Below the pieces are notes generated by a model. The model was not told the DNA's origin and did no database searches. It saw only the letters and a list, made by a program, of their open reading frames with translations. Shown piece after piece: positions 42,920 through 51,537 of a stretch of DNA of 64,000 nucleotides (the stretch's first letter is position 1; every line of letters starts with the position of its first letter). The translations under genes and the position numbers were made by a program. This DNA is from NP936 sp002726085 (GTDB lineage Bacteria > Acidobacteriota > Vicinamibacteria > Vicinamibacterales > UBA8438), in the NCBI GenBank assembly GCA_036012905.1, contig DASCQF010000139.1:89595-153594 (forward strand), given 5' to 3'.

Positions 42920-45415
42920 CTAGTCGAGGTTCCGGAGCTCATCATCCAACCGGGCCTCGAGCCGCGCGGCGTCTGTGCCGGAGTCCGCCGATCCGGCTGC
43001 AGTCAGCGCTTCAGGACCGAGATGAGTCCAGCGGACGAGCGCACCGCCGAGCGCCACGGCGCCAGCGGCGGCCAGTAGATACGGGAAGAGCCAGGCGAGC
43101 CGGTTGAACCCCTCGTCGAGCGGCGCCGCTAGCGGTTCCTGGCTGCCGTGCTTTTCGACGTAGAACCGCAAGACCTCGTCGCGGGTCATCCCGTCGGCGA
43201 CCAGATTCTTGACTTCTTCACGGGTTGCCGCAGCGGTCGCGCACGTGCACTCCGCCAGAATCTTCTTCCCGCAGCCCTGGCTGCCGCACATGCAGACAAG
43301 CGACCGGCGCAGGTCGAGCTCGAGCGCGCTCGTCGGCACACTGGCTTCCTGTCTGGCGCCCTCGAGCGGCTGGGCGCTGGCTGTCACCGGCCCCAGGAAG
43401 GTCAGCGCCGCGGCCAGCAGCAACATGGATGCGGTGGCCGCCCCGCGTGGGACCGTTGCGCCGGCATAGGCGAACGCGCTCTCTGGTAACAGGGCAAGCC
43501 CGGTGCCCAGCGCCAGCACCGTGAAGCCGAACCAGATCCAGTTGATGAGCGGGGTCACCGTGATCTGGAAGCTGGCGGCCTGATCGTCGAGCTCGTAGCC
43601 GGCGAGCACGACGTAGAGATCTTCGGCGACGGTCCGCCGCATCGCGACCTCGGTCGTCGGCTCCGTCTCGTGCTTGAAGTAGAACCACCGCGCGGGGTAC
43701 AGCCTTCCGACCGTCTCGCCGTTCTTCAGCACGGTCATGTGCGCCGTGATCATCTGCTTCTGCGCATCCGTGTTCTCGCTCAGCCGCTCGTAGCGCACCG
43801 TGTAGTGCCCGATCGCGTGGGTCTCCCCGGGGCGCAGGAGCACCTGCGAGTCGAGCGTGTAGCCCGACCCGGCAAAGCCGAGAAACATCAGCACGATGCC
43901 GACGTGGACGACGTAGCCGCCATACCGGCGACGCGACCGCGTCACCAGCCCGATGAGCGCCGTGACGAGATCCGTGCCCGTCGCCTCCCGGCGCACGAAG
44001 GCGCCCCGAATGAATTCCTGCCCGATCGTGCCGCCCACAAACGCACACAGCGCAAAGCAGAGTCCCGACACCCACACCCGGAACCCGACCGCCCAGAGCC
44101 CGGCCGCCGTCGCCAGCGCCAACGCCACCGGCCAGGTGAACTGATAGCGCAGGTTCGAGGGCGTCGAGCGGCGCCACGCCAGCAAGGGGCCGATCCCGGT
44201 CAGGGTCAGCAGGATGAGCCCGATGGGCAGCATCCATTTGGTGAAGAACGGCGGCCCGACCGTCAGCCGCGCGCCGGTCACCGCCTCGCTGAGTGTGGGA
44301 AACATCGTGGCAAACAGCACGAACACCGCCGAGAACAGCAGAATCCAGTTGTTGACCAGGAACGCCGCCTCGCGCGACACCCACGACTCCAGCTCGTTGC
44401 GCGCACGCAGCAGCGGCAACCGGTAGATGACCAGCCCGAAGCTGATCGCAAGCAGCGCCACCATGAAGATCGTGAACATCCAGGCCAGCGTCGCATCCTG
44501 GCCGAAGGAATGCACCGACTGGACCACACCCGAGCGGGTCATGAACGTCCCGAAGATCGTCAGGAAGAACGTCAGGATCACGAGTGTCATGTTCCAGACG
44601 CGGAGCATGCTGCGTCGTTCCTGCACCATGACCGAGTGCAAGAAGGCGGTCGCCGTGAACCAGGGCAGCAGCCCGGCGTTCTCCACCGGGTCCCAGCCCC
44701 AGTAGCCGCCCCACCCCAGCTCCTCGTAGGCCCAGATCATGCCGAGCGTCAGTCCGAGCGACAGGAACAACCAGGACATCATCGTCCAGCGGCGCACGGC
44801 CCGCAGCCAGGAGTCGTCCAGGTGTCCGGTAATCAAGGCCGCGAGCGCGAAGGCGAACGGGATCGTCATCCCCACGAACCCGGTATAGAGGGACGGGGGA
44901 TGAATCGCCATATACGGGTTCTGCAGCAACGGGTTCAGCCCGCGCCCGTCGACCGGCGACTGGGTCAAATAGGTGGCGAACGGATTCTTGTGCACGATCA
45001 TCACGAACAGAAAGAACATCTGCACGACGGCAATGACCGCCACGACATAGGGAATCAGCTCGCGCTGACGCTCCCGGTTCGCGTAGACCGCCGAGGCCCC
45101 AAAGACCGCCAGCAGCGTCACCCAGAACATGATCGAGCCGTCGAGCCCGCCCCAATAGGAGGTCAGCTTATAGAAGAGCGGCTGCGCGGAGTCCGAGTAG
45201 TTGTCGACGTAGCGGATGGAATAGTCTTCGGTCACGAAGGCGTGCACGATGACTGCCGACGCCAGCAGCATGAGCGCCGTGACGAGGTAGAAGGCGCCGA
45301 GGCCGCTCTCAAGCAGCCGGGGGGAGCGCCGCCGCGCGCCGGCGACCGAAACGGCGGCTGCGTAGCTGCAGGCGACGAACGCCGCCAGAAGTGTGAAGTA
45401 ACCCAGGTCTGCCAT
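42920..45415 (-). CDS. ccmF: CcmF-CcmH fusion (haem lyase with thiol module)
   Basis: 831 residues from ATG 45415. Residues 1-655 are CcmF, with about 14 helices and the WWD block GWGGYWGWDPVENAGLLPW plus flanking His residues. A second signal-like helix (ASMLLLAAALTFLGPVTASA) follows, then a CcmH-like domain: LRRSLVCMCGSQGCGKKI and AECTCATAA, with DGMTRDEVLRFYVEKHG and GFNRLAWLFPYLLAA. The cysteines are 708, 710, 715, 723 and 725, instead of the usual LRCxxC pair. CcmF attaches haem to apocytochrome; CcmH presents reduced thiols. Covalent fusion would enforce the partnership. No CcmG or separate CcmH is visible here. Confidence 0.88.
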   Translation of the reverse strand: MADLGYFTLLAAFVACSYAAAVSVAGARRRSPRLLESGLGAFYLVTALMLLASAVIVHAFVTEDYSIRYVDNYSDSAQPLFYKLTSYWGGLDGSIMFWVTLLAVFGASAVYANRERQRELIPYVVAVIAVVQMFFLFVMIVHKNPFATYLTQSPVDGRGLNPLLQNPYMAIHPPSLYTGFVGMTIPFAFALAALITGHLDDSWLRAVRRWTMMSWLFLSLGLTLGMIWAYEELGWGGYWGWDPVENAGLLPWFTATAFLHSVMVQERRSMLRVWNMTLVILTFFLTIFGTFMTRSGVVQSVHSFGQDATLAWMFTIFMVALLAISFGLVIYRLPLLRARNELESWVSREAAFLVNNWILLFSAVFVLFATMFPTLSEAVTGARLTVGPPFFTKWMLPIGLILLTLTGIGPLLAWRRSTPSNLRYQFTWPVALALATAAGLWAVGFRVWVSGLCFALCAFVGGTIGQEFIRGAFVRREATGTDLVTALIGLVTRSRRRYGGYVVHVGIVLMFLGFAGSGYTLDSQVLLRPGETHAIGHYTVRYERLSENTDAQKQMITAHMTVLKNGETVGRLYPARWFYFKHETEPTTEVAMRRTVAEDLYVVLAGYELDDQAASFQITVTPLINWIWFGFTVLALGTGLALLPESAFAYAGATVPRGAATASMLLLAAALTFLGPVTASAQPLEGARQEASVPTSALELDLRRSLVCMCGSQGCGKKILAECTCATAAATREEVKNLVADGMTRDEVLRFYVEKHGSQEPLAAPLDEGFNRLAWLFPYLLAAAGAVALGGALVRWTHLGPEALTAAGSADSGTDAARLEARLDDELRNLD

Positions 45416-45502
45416 CGTGTGCGTCCTCGACCATGATGACTGGGCCTCCCGGCGCACCACGCCCGCCGACGCCCGTCACGAAGGGCTGAACCGCGTGCTC
45501 GC

Positions 45503-45925
45503 CTATTTGCTGGACGCCGACGAGCCGAGGGTGGGTTTCGGCTCGTATTTCGACGGACACTTCGCCATCACGCCATTAGGCGCCACCGTGAAGCCATGGG
45601 GACCAAGCTGACCCGAGATAACCACCTCCGAGCCGTCCTGAAAGGTGTCGGGAACGATGCCGGTGTACTCGGCGTCGATCACCTGACCGTTGCTCTCGAC
45701 TTGGAATCGGTAGTCGAGCGTGTCCGGCTTGCGCAGCCGGGACCCGTCGACCACGTATCCATGGACCTGGAGGTTCTTGCCATACCACGCCTCCGGCTCG
45801 GCCATCACCTCATCGACGTGCATGTAGTACTCGGTACCCTCGGCGAGCGTCCCCCACAGCAGACCAGCGAACGCCGTGGTCAGCACCAGGGTCGTGATGA
45901 TCGTTTTCACGGTCTTGGCTGGCAT
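45503..45925 (-). CDS. ccmE: CcmE haem chaperone, Cys-type (CxxxY)
   Basis: 140 residues from ATG 45925. A membrane anchor (TIITTLVLTTAFAGLLW) is followed by the OB-fold barrel (NLQVHGYVVDGSRLR, DYRFQVESNG, IDAEYTGIVPDTF, VVISGQL). The haem-binding tail reads GVMAKCPSKYEPK: Cys123 takes the place of the usual His, keeping Tyr127 (CxxxY instead of HxxxY). Cys-type CcmE is known from the System I* of some sulfate reducers and archaea. It is the first gene of the ccm operon here. Confidence 0.92.
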   Translation of the reverse strand: MPAKTVKTIITTLVLTTAFAGLLWGTLAEGTEYYMHVDEVMAEPEAWYGKNLQVHGYVVDGSRLRKPDTLDYRFQVESNGQVIDAEYTGIVPDTFQDGSEVVISGQLGPHGFTVAPNGVMAKCPSKYEPKPTLGSSASSK

Positions 45926-46040
45926 AAGGACCTGAATCCTTTGAATTTGACTCCGCCCAATCTCGAACAGTTCAAGGATACCGTGGTGTGGCCTGCCGGT
46001 CAATCCTGGTAGACCGTCTCCACGGCGACCGGCAACAAAC

Positions 46041-46595
46041 CTACTCTACCTCCCGCAACGGGCGATCGACCAGGGCCACCGGCAGCCCGACGACATTGGC
46101 GTACGAACCCTCGATACGGGTCACGAACCGGGAGGCCAGCCCCTGGATCGCGTAGGCGCCGGCCTTCCCCCCAGGCTCACCGCTGCCCACGTACCAGGAG
46201 ACATCCTCGGCAGTCAGCTCGCGGAACGTGACCCGCGTCGAATCGACATCGCACCACTGATGGTTCGGTGCATGGAGCGCAACACCGGTCAGCACCACGT
46301 GGGTGCGACCAGACAGGCGGCGGAGCATCCTGGTGGCATCTGAATCGTCGACCGGTTTCCCGAGGATGTCGTGATCGACCACCACCACCGTATCGGCGCC
46401 CAGTACGATCGCCCCAGGGTGGTCCCGCGCCACGAGGGCTGCCTTCTCCCGTGCAAGCCGGCGGACGTGATCCGGAGGCGACTCACCGTCTCGCACCCGC
46501 TCGTCGATATCCGCCGGCGCGACCTCGAACGTGTAGCCGGCCCGGGTCAGCAGACCGGCACGCCGCGGAGATCTGGAGGCCAACACGAGACGCAC
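46041..46595 (-). CDS. maf: Maf-family nucleoside triphosphate pyrophosphatase
   Basis: 184 residues from ATG 46595. The family start LVLASRSPRRAGLL, catalytic GADTVVVVD and GKAGAYAIQGLAS are all present. Maf proteins hydrolyse non-canonical or methylated (d)NTPs and influence septation. It lies between ccmE and a convergently/divergently placed DciA-like gene; no functional tie is evident. Confidence 0.93.
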   Translation of the reverse strand: MRLVLASRSPRRAGLLTRAGYTFEVAPADIDERVRDGESPPDHVRRLAREKAALVARDHPGAIVLGADTVVVVDHDILGKPVDDSDATRMLRRLSGRTHVVLTGVALHAPNHQWCDVDSTRVTFRELTAEDVSWYVGSGEPGGKAGAYAIQGLASRFVTRIEGSYANVVGLPVALVDRPLREVE

Positions 46596-46622
46596 GCGCC
46601 GGATGATACATTAGGGAAGTAC

Positions 46623-46645
46623 GGAGAAGTCAGAAGACAGAAGCA
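46623..46645 (+). repeat. Partial GAAGTCAGAAG-family repeat
   Basis: GAGAAGTCAGAAGACAGAAG directly precedes the start region of the DciA-like gene. The companion GGCTTCGCC module is missing. Being so purine-rich, it could also act as a ribosome-binding leader. Confidence 0.5.
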
Positions 46646-46652
46646 GCGGTCG

Positions 46653-46943
46653 ATGATTGCGGCACAACACTGTATGACCTCGGCGCTGCAGGCGTTGCTG
46701 CAGAACCAGCCGCTCTCGAACGGCAAGGTCTCGCTGGCCTGGAGCGCGGCCGTGGGACGGACCATCGACCGGGTCACGAGCGTCTCGCTCGGCCCGGACG
46801 GCACGCTGAGGGTGCGGGCAGATAACCGACACTGGGCCCGTGAGGTCGGTAGATCAACTCCCCTGATCAGGTCCCGGGTCAACCAGCTACTAGGCGACGA
46901 CGTCGTCAAGCAGGTCGAGGTCACGACCGGCCCGCCTCGCTAG
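46653..46943 (+). CDS. DUF721/DciA-like protein
   Basis: 96 residues from ATG 46653. The order VSLAWSAAVGRTIDRVTSV, DGTLRVRADNRHWAREV and IRSRVNQLLGDDVVKQVEV matches the DUF721 (DciA) core, which in other bacteria loads replicative helicase. It begins immediately after a repeat. It is 28 bases upstream of the thiolase gene. Confidence 0.65.
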   Translation: MIAAQHCMTSALQALLQNQPLSNGKVSLAWSAAVGRTIDRVTSVSLGPDGTLRVRADNRHWAREVGRSTPLIRSRVNQLLGDDVVKQVEVTTGPPR

Positions 46944-46971
46944 CCGCTACGCCGCCCACCGGAGATACGTC

Positions 46972-48159
46972 ATGCGAGAATCGGTCATCGTGAGTGCCGT
47001 GCGTCTTCCGACCGGCAAGTTCCTCGGCTCGCTCAAGAGCCTGCCCGCCCCCGAGCTGGGTGCGCTTGTGGTGCGTGAGGCGGTCGCCCGATCGGGCATC
47101 GAGCCGGGACTGGTCGATGAATGCATCCTGGGCAACGTCGTGACGGCCGGCACCGGACAGGCACCGGCCCGCCAGGCGGCGCTCAAGGGAGGATTGGGCG
47201 ACCATGTCGCCGCCCTGACCATCAACAAGGTCTGTGGGTCCGGGCTCAAGGCGGTCATGCTGGCCGCGCAGGGCATCGCGACCGGAGACATCGACATCGC
47301 CGTTGCCGGCGGCATGGAATCGATGAGCAACTGTCCCTACATGCTGACCCGGGCGCGCGAGGGGTTTCGGATGGGGCACGCCGAGGTCCTCGACTCGATG
47401 GTCCACGACGGACTCTGGTGCTCGCTAGAGAACTGGCACATGGGTTTGGCGTGCGAGGCGGTCGCCGACCGTTACGCGGTGTCCCGCGAAGACCAGGACG
47501 CGTTCGCCGCGGCGAGTCATCACAAGGCGGCCCGGGCCATCCGGGAGTGCTGGTTCACGGACGAGATTCTGCCGGTCGAGATTCCGCAGCGCAAGGGAGA
47601 CCCGATCCGGCTGGAGTACGACGAGTCAGTACGGCCCGACACGAGCGCCGAAGCGCTCGGCAAGCTTCGCCCCGCCTTCAAGAAGGAAGGTGGCACCGTC
47701 ACAGCGGGCAACGCACCGGGGGTGAACGACGGCGCGGCAGCCGTGGTGGTGATGGCGACCGAGAAGGCGCAGGAGTTGGGCGTCACCCCGATGGCCCGTA
47801 TCGTCGGTCAGGCGGTCAGCGGTCTCTCACCGAAGTGGATCCTCATGACCCCAGTTCAGGCGGTTCAGAAGTTGCTCACCAAGGTCGGCTGGTCCCTCGA
47901 CGACGTCGACCTGTTCGAGTTGAACGAAGCATTCTCGGCGCAGGCGCTCGCCGTCATCCGGGAGCTGGGCGTCGACCCGGAGCGGGTCAACGTGCACGGC
48001 GGCGCGGTCGCCCTCGGACACCCGATCGGAGCCAGCGGCGCGCGAGTCCTGACGACGTTGCTCTATGCGATGCAGCGACGAAACGCCACGCGCGGCATCG
48101 CGACGCTGTGCCTGGGCGGCGGCAACGGCGTGGCGCTTGCCGTGGAGCGCGTCGGATAG
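46972..48159 (+). CDS. Acetyl-CoA C-acetyltransferase (thiolase)
   Basis: 395 residues from ATG 46972. Active-site residues are present: Cys88 (NKVCGSGLKAV), His350 (GHPIGASGARVL) and Cys380 (LCLGGGNG). SGGMESMSNCPYML-type signature appears as AGGMESMSNCPYM. It condenses or cleaves acetoacetyl-CoA; direction (degradation, or PHB/isoprenoid precursor synthesis) cannot be told without neighbours. Confidence 0.95.
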   Translation: MRESVIVSAVRLPTGKFLGSLKSLPAPELGALVVREAVARSGIEPGLVDECILGNVVTAGTGQAPARQAALKGGLGDHVAALTINKVCGSGLKAVMLAAQGIATGDIDIAVAGGMESMSNCPYMLTRAREGFRMGHAEVLDSMVHDGLWCSLENWHMGLACEAVADRYAVSREDQDAFAAASHHKAARAIRECWFTDEILPVEIPQRKGDPIRLEYDESVRPDTSAEALGKLRPAFKKEGGTVTAGNAPGVNDGAAAVVVMATEKAQELGVTPMARIVGQAVSGLSPKWILMTPVQAVQKLLTKVGWSLDDVDLFELNEAFSAQALAVIRELGVDPERVNVHGGAVALGHPIGASGARVLTTLLYAMQRRNATRGIATLCLGGGNGVALAVERVG

Positions 48160-48182
48160 CGCAATACGCTCGCCCTCGAGGA

Positions 48183-48320
48183 GGCAGAAGTCAGGAGTCA
48201 GAAGATCACCGGAGGGCTTCGCCATCTTCAACCACTATTCGACCGAACTAGACGAAGCAGCCAGCGCACATTTCTCCATACGGCGCAGCCATCCTGCCTT
48301 TTCCTGACTTCTTCGTCGTC
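48183..48320. repeat. Inverted pair of the GAAGTCAGAAG/GGCTTCGCC repeat
   Basis: The plus-strand copy (48187-48230) reads GAAGTCAGGAGTCAGAAG, then ATCACCGGAGGGCTTCGCC. A second copy in the opposite orientation spans 48283-48320 (minus strand GAAGAAGTCAGGAAAAGGC, then ATGGCTGCGCC). The intervening loop is about 50 bases. It fills the gap between two convergent genes and may act as a bidirectional 3' structure. Confidence 0.75.
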
Positions 48321-49458
48321 AGTCTTCCATCTTCCAGAAAGCGATACCACCGGCCTGCTTGCCGATGTCGACGGCCCCGACGCGCTCACCGGTAGTCACG
48401 TGATACACCTCGACGGTACCAGGTTCTGCGCCCACGCCTTCCAGGGTGACAAACGCGTACTCGCCGTCTGGGGTCACGACGACGCCGTGCGGAATCGTGC
48501 GGCTGGTGTCGGTGCGCGCTGTCTCTCGGCCGCTCTCCAGGTCCCAAAAGCCGACCGCATCGCCCCCCTTGTAGGTCGCCACCAGCGTTGATCCGTCGGA
48601 CGTCAGATCGAGGTTGTAGGGTCCGGGTCCTGTGTCGAACGTGCGCTCCACTTGCCAGGAGTCGAGATCGACCTCGAAAATCCTTGCCACGTTGTTTCCG
48701 GTCACATAGACCTTGCCGGTTCGTGTCGGCGCTGTGACCCAGGTCGGCGTGACGCCGTCGCCGAACGACAGGCGTCGCCGCACCTCGAAGCCAAGGGCGT
48801 CGAGCTCCACCAGCTCGAAGTCCATCATGTTGACCGAGTAGAACGATGACCCGTCCGAGCTGAGACGTCCCCCGTGCGGGCGGATTCCGCTGTCGACCCG
48901 TGCCACCTCGGTCATGGTCTCGACCTCGACCACCGAGATGCTACTGGGCTCGAGCGGCCCATGCAGATTGAAGTTCACGGCGTAGAGCAACCCGGTGCTC
49001 GGTGCCACATCGAGCGTCGCCGGAAAGAGACCGAGCGTCACATCGCCGACCCACTCGTCGGTCTCTGTCTCGTACTTGTGCACGCTGCCATTCGGGAAGC
49101 CGTGCGCTATCGAGACATACCAGTAGCCGCCGTCCGGGCCAACCGCGAGTCCGTGCGGTCCCTCGACCTCCGCCGGGAAACTCCCCACGGAAATCGTCTT
49201 GAGCACCTCGGCGCCATCCCTGCCGTACCGGACAAGCGACACCTCATCGTCCGACTCGGCCGCCACGTAGACGTAGTAGCTCCGCACAGGCGGGTCCGGC
49301 GCCTCGGCGGCGGTTGCAGCCGTGGCGCACACGATCGTCAGCGCCGTGAGGAAGAGTCCGCGCGCCTGCTCAGGATCGAATGCAGCGACAGAAAAACGGC
49401 GGAGCCCTCCGGCCTCTCCTGCCTCCTGTCTCCTGACTTCTGACTTCTGTAGGACCAC
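48319..49458 (-). CDS. YncE-like beta-propeller protein
   Basis: 379 residues from GTG 49458, the only in-frame start; its first about 20 residues (MVLQKSEVRRQEAGEAGG) are encoded by a repeat copy. A signal-like segment (GLFLTALTIVCATAATAA) follows, then YVTN/NHL-type repeats (GPHGLAVGPDGGYWYVS, RIFEVDLDSWQVERTF, GPYNLDLTSDGSTLVATYKG, IPHGVVVTPDGEYAFVTLEG). Probably periplasmic. It lies 15 bases downstream of the LVIVD-repeat gene, probably one operon. Function unknown. Confidence 0.8.
   Translation of the reverse strand: MVLQKSEVRRQEAGEAGGLRRFSVAAFDPEQARGLFLTALTIVCATAATAAEAPDPPVRSYYVYVAAESDDEVSLVRYGRDGAEVLKTISVGSFPAEVEGPHGLAVGPDGGYWYVSIAHGFPNGSVHKYETETDEWVGDVTLGLFPATLDVAPSTGLLYAVNFNLHGPLEPSSISVVEVETMTEVARVDSGIRPHGGRLSSDGSSFYSVNMMDFELVELDALGFEVRRRLSFGDGVTPTWVTAPTRTGKVYVTGNNVARIFEVDLDSWQVERTFDTGPGPYNLDLTSDGSTLVATYKGGDAVGFWDLESGRETARTDTSRTIPHGVVVTPDGEYAFVTLEGVGAEPGTVEVYHVTTGERVGAVDIGKQAGGIAFWKMED
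49398..49449 (-). repeat. GAAGTCAGAAG-family repeat inside the YncE-like 5' end
   Basis: On the minus strand CAGAAGTCAGAAGTCAGGAG, CAGGAGGCAGGAGAGG and CCGGAGGGCTCCGCCG follow one another. This is the same tract-plus-module arrangement as the other copies, and it lies within the predicted coding start. Confidence 0.7.
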
Positions 49459-49473
49459 GGAACTTCGCCTTCC

Positions 49474-51537
49474 CTATTGCGGCTCCCCGATAATCCGCCC
49501 GGGACCGGTCCGCTCCTTCAGCTTGACCGCCCACAGACCGGTGTTCCAGTCGGAGAAGAAAATGTGTCCCTTGAAAGGCTGCGGCCCCCAAACGAACGGC
49601 GCATTGGCGATGAACCCCTCGGGATCGGCTGGCACGAACATCGCGATCTCGCGTCCCTGCTTGTAGAGGTCGCCCATCAGCTCGCCGGAGATGTCCACCA
49701 CCCGGAGCCCACCGTTATAGAAGGCGACATATAACACGTCGTCTTCGACCCACAGGTTGTGCGAGCCCGCTTCGGGAACCTGGAACCGCGCCACCTCGGC
49801 TGGGCTGTCCCAGTCGCTCCAATCGATGACATGGATCCAGCCGGCCGCCCTCGACGGGGCGCCTCCGGCCTTTGGGTCGTAGCCGCCATAAGGGAACGAC
49901 TCGTCGCCGGCGAACAGATAAAACTTGCCTGTCGACTGGCTCCTGTAGGGAAACGCCGCGTGGTTCCAGCCGTTCGGATACGCGTAGCGGCCCAACTCCA
50001 CCGGCTGTTCCGGTGTGCCACCTCGACCGCCCCCACCGACATCTGTTGCGACTACTCCGTCAGTCCAGTTCGACGAGAACGCCACCCCATCGCTGATCCA
50101 CACGTCGTGAACGCTATGAGCCGGCGTATCGAGCTCGAATCGCCCGACACGCTGCGGGTTGCGCGGGTCCTCGATGCTGATGACGTCGTAGCGCCGACCG
50201 GCGCTCAACGCGAACACGTGATCTTCAGAAATAAACACATTGTGCACACCCCCTGTCAGCTGGTCGGTGAACTCGGACAGCACCGGCACCCCTTCCCGCG
50301 GATTGCCGACGCCGAGCACGACGATGCCATTCTTGCGGTCTGAGGCACCCTCCCGGCTGATGACCGCGATGTCACCGTCTTCAGACACCTTCACGTCGTT
50401 CACGGTCCGCGCATCGACCTTCACCTCTTGCAGCTTCTCGATGTTGGCGGGGTCCGTCACGTCCCAGATATAGGAATGGCCATCGGCGCCCCAGGTGCCG
50501 GTGATGGCATAGTCGCGACCATCGGTCCCCTCCCAGATCCAGAGATCCGAGGTATGACGGTCGAGCACCTTGCCGCGGCCGACTACCTCGACCTCGCGAC
50601 GTACGTCCCGCCGCTCGATCGACACGGTTCGCGCCGCCGAATGGCTGCCGGAACTGGCGACGACCGTGTAGGTGCCGGAACGCTCGGCGACGAACCGGCC
50701 GTCGGCGGCAATCTGCGCCGCGGCACCCGCCGCGATAATCTCCGGTGAGGTCTGCCCACCCACTGCAAACTGCACCGGCACGCCGCGCACCGCCAGCCCG
50801 CGCGCATCCTTGGCATTCGCGGTGAACCGGACGACTTCCCCGGTCCTGGCCGTCGCGACGCTCGCCTGCAGCTCGAGCGACGTCACGGGATTCGACTCGA
50901 CCTCGACCGACACGGTGTCTCTGGCATCTTCTGCGCTCGCTACAATCTCGACCGTGCCCGGCTCGAGCAGCGTGAGGAAGCCAAAACGGTCCACGTCGGC
51001 CACACGCGCCGCACTCGTCGAGAAGGTCACCGCGACATCCGTCCGAGTGTCGCCGAGCGTGTCGACCACTTCGACCGCGAGCTGCGGCCGCGTGCCGGCA
51101 TAGAACTTCGGCGGGAGCCGGGTAAACGTCACCCGATCGACCGCGGGCTTCGGCACCGTGACCGGCACCTCGACCTGAACCCGCGCATCGGGACGACGGC
51201 CCTCATCGTCGGGGTCCTTCGGCACGAGCGCAATTAGCGTGAAATCTCCGGACCGATACGCCTCGACCTCGCCCTGGCGGGTCACGCCGACACTGCGCCT
51301 CGCGCGAGAGAAGAACACCACCGTCGCGTCGTCGACGACTGCGCCATCGGCGTCCCGCACGGTGGCGGCCAAGGTCAGCTTCTCGCCCACCCCGAGGGTC
51401 AGTCGGCGCGGGCTCACCTCAACGGTCAACTGCTGGGCCTGGTCCACCGGCTGCTGCGTCTCGGCCGCGACCTGAGCCACACAGAGCGACACCGCACCGC
51501 CAACGACCCACACGAGCGCACCTCGAAAACTAGTCAC
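49474..51537 (-). CDS. Exported LVIVD-repeat protein with Ig-like N-terminal domains
   Basis: 687 residues from GTG 51537, preceded by GGGAGGG. Signal peptide (ALVWVVGGAVSLCVAQVAA), then two or three Ig/Big_2-like segments (VEVSPRRLTLGVGEKLTLAA, DRVTFTRLPPKFYAG, TVEIVASAEDARD), and from about 410 an LVIVD-type propeller (HSYIWDVTDPANIEKLQEV, YDVISIEDPRNPQRVGRF, GGLRVVDISGELMGDLYKQG). Such proteins are surface or periplasmic and unassigned. It forms an operon with the YncE-like gene. It is divergent from recA across 450 bases. Confidence 0.82.
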   Translation of the reverse strand: MTSFRGALVWVVGGAVSLCVAQVAAETQQPVDQAQQLTVEVSPRRLTLGVGEKLTLAATVRDADGAVVDDATVVFFSRARRSVGVTRQGEVEAYRSGDFTLIALVPKDPDDEGRRPDARVQVEVPVTVPKPAVDRVTFTRLPPKFYAGTRPQLAVEVVDTLGDTRTDVAVTFSTSAARVADVDRFGFLTLLEPGTVEIVASAEDARDTVSVEVESNPVTSLELQASVATARTGEVVRFTANAKDARGLAVRGVPVQFAVGGQTSPEIIAAGAAAQIAADGRFVAERSGTYTVVASSGSHSAARTVSIERRDVRREVEVVGRGKVLDRHTSDLWIWEGTDGRDYAITGTWGADGHSYIWDVTDPANIEKLQEVKVDARTVNDVKVSEDGDIAVISREGASDRKNGIVVLGVGNPREGVPVLSEFTDQLTGGVHNVFISEDHVFALSAGRRYDVISIEDPRNPQRVGRFELDTPAHSVHDVWISDGVAFSSNWTDGVVATDVGGGGRGGTPEQPVELGRYAYPNGWNHAAFPYRSQSTGKFYLFAGDESFPYGGYDPKAGGAPSRAAGWIHVIDWSDWDSPAEVARFQVPEAGSHNLWVEDDVLYVAFYNGGLRVVDISGELMGDLYKQGREIAMFVPADPEGFIANAPFVWGPQPFKGHIFFSDWNTGLWAVKLKERTGPGRIIGEPQ

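Noticed and set aside
43218..45436. Long open frames antisense to or out of frame with ccmF (645 and 588 residues)
   Set aside because: They mirror the high-GC codon bias of ccmF, are rich in Arg, Ala, His and Pro, have no family motifs, and lack ribosome sites.
47121..48251. 376-residue frame overlapping the thiolase in another phase
   Set aside because: The thiolase has all catalytic residues in its own frame; the other is a GC-driven shadow.
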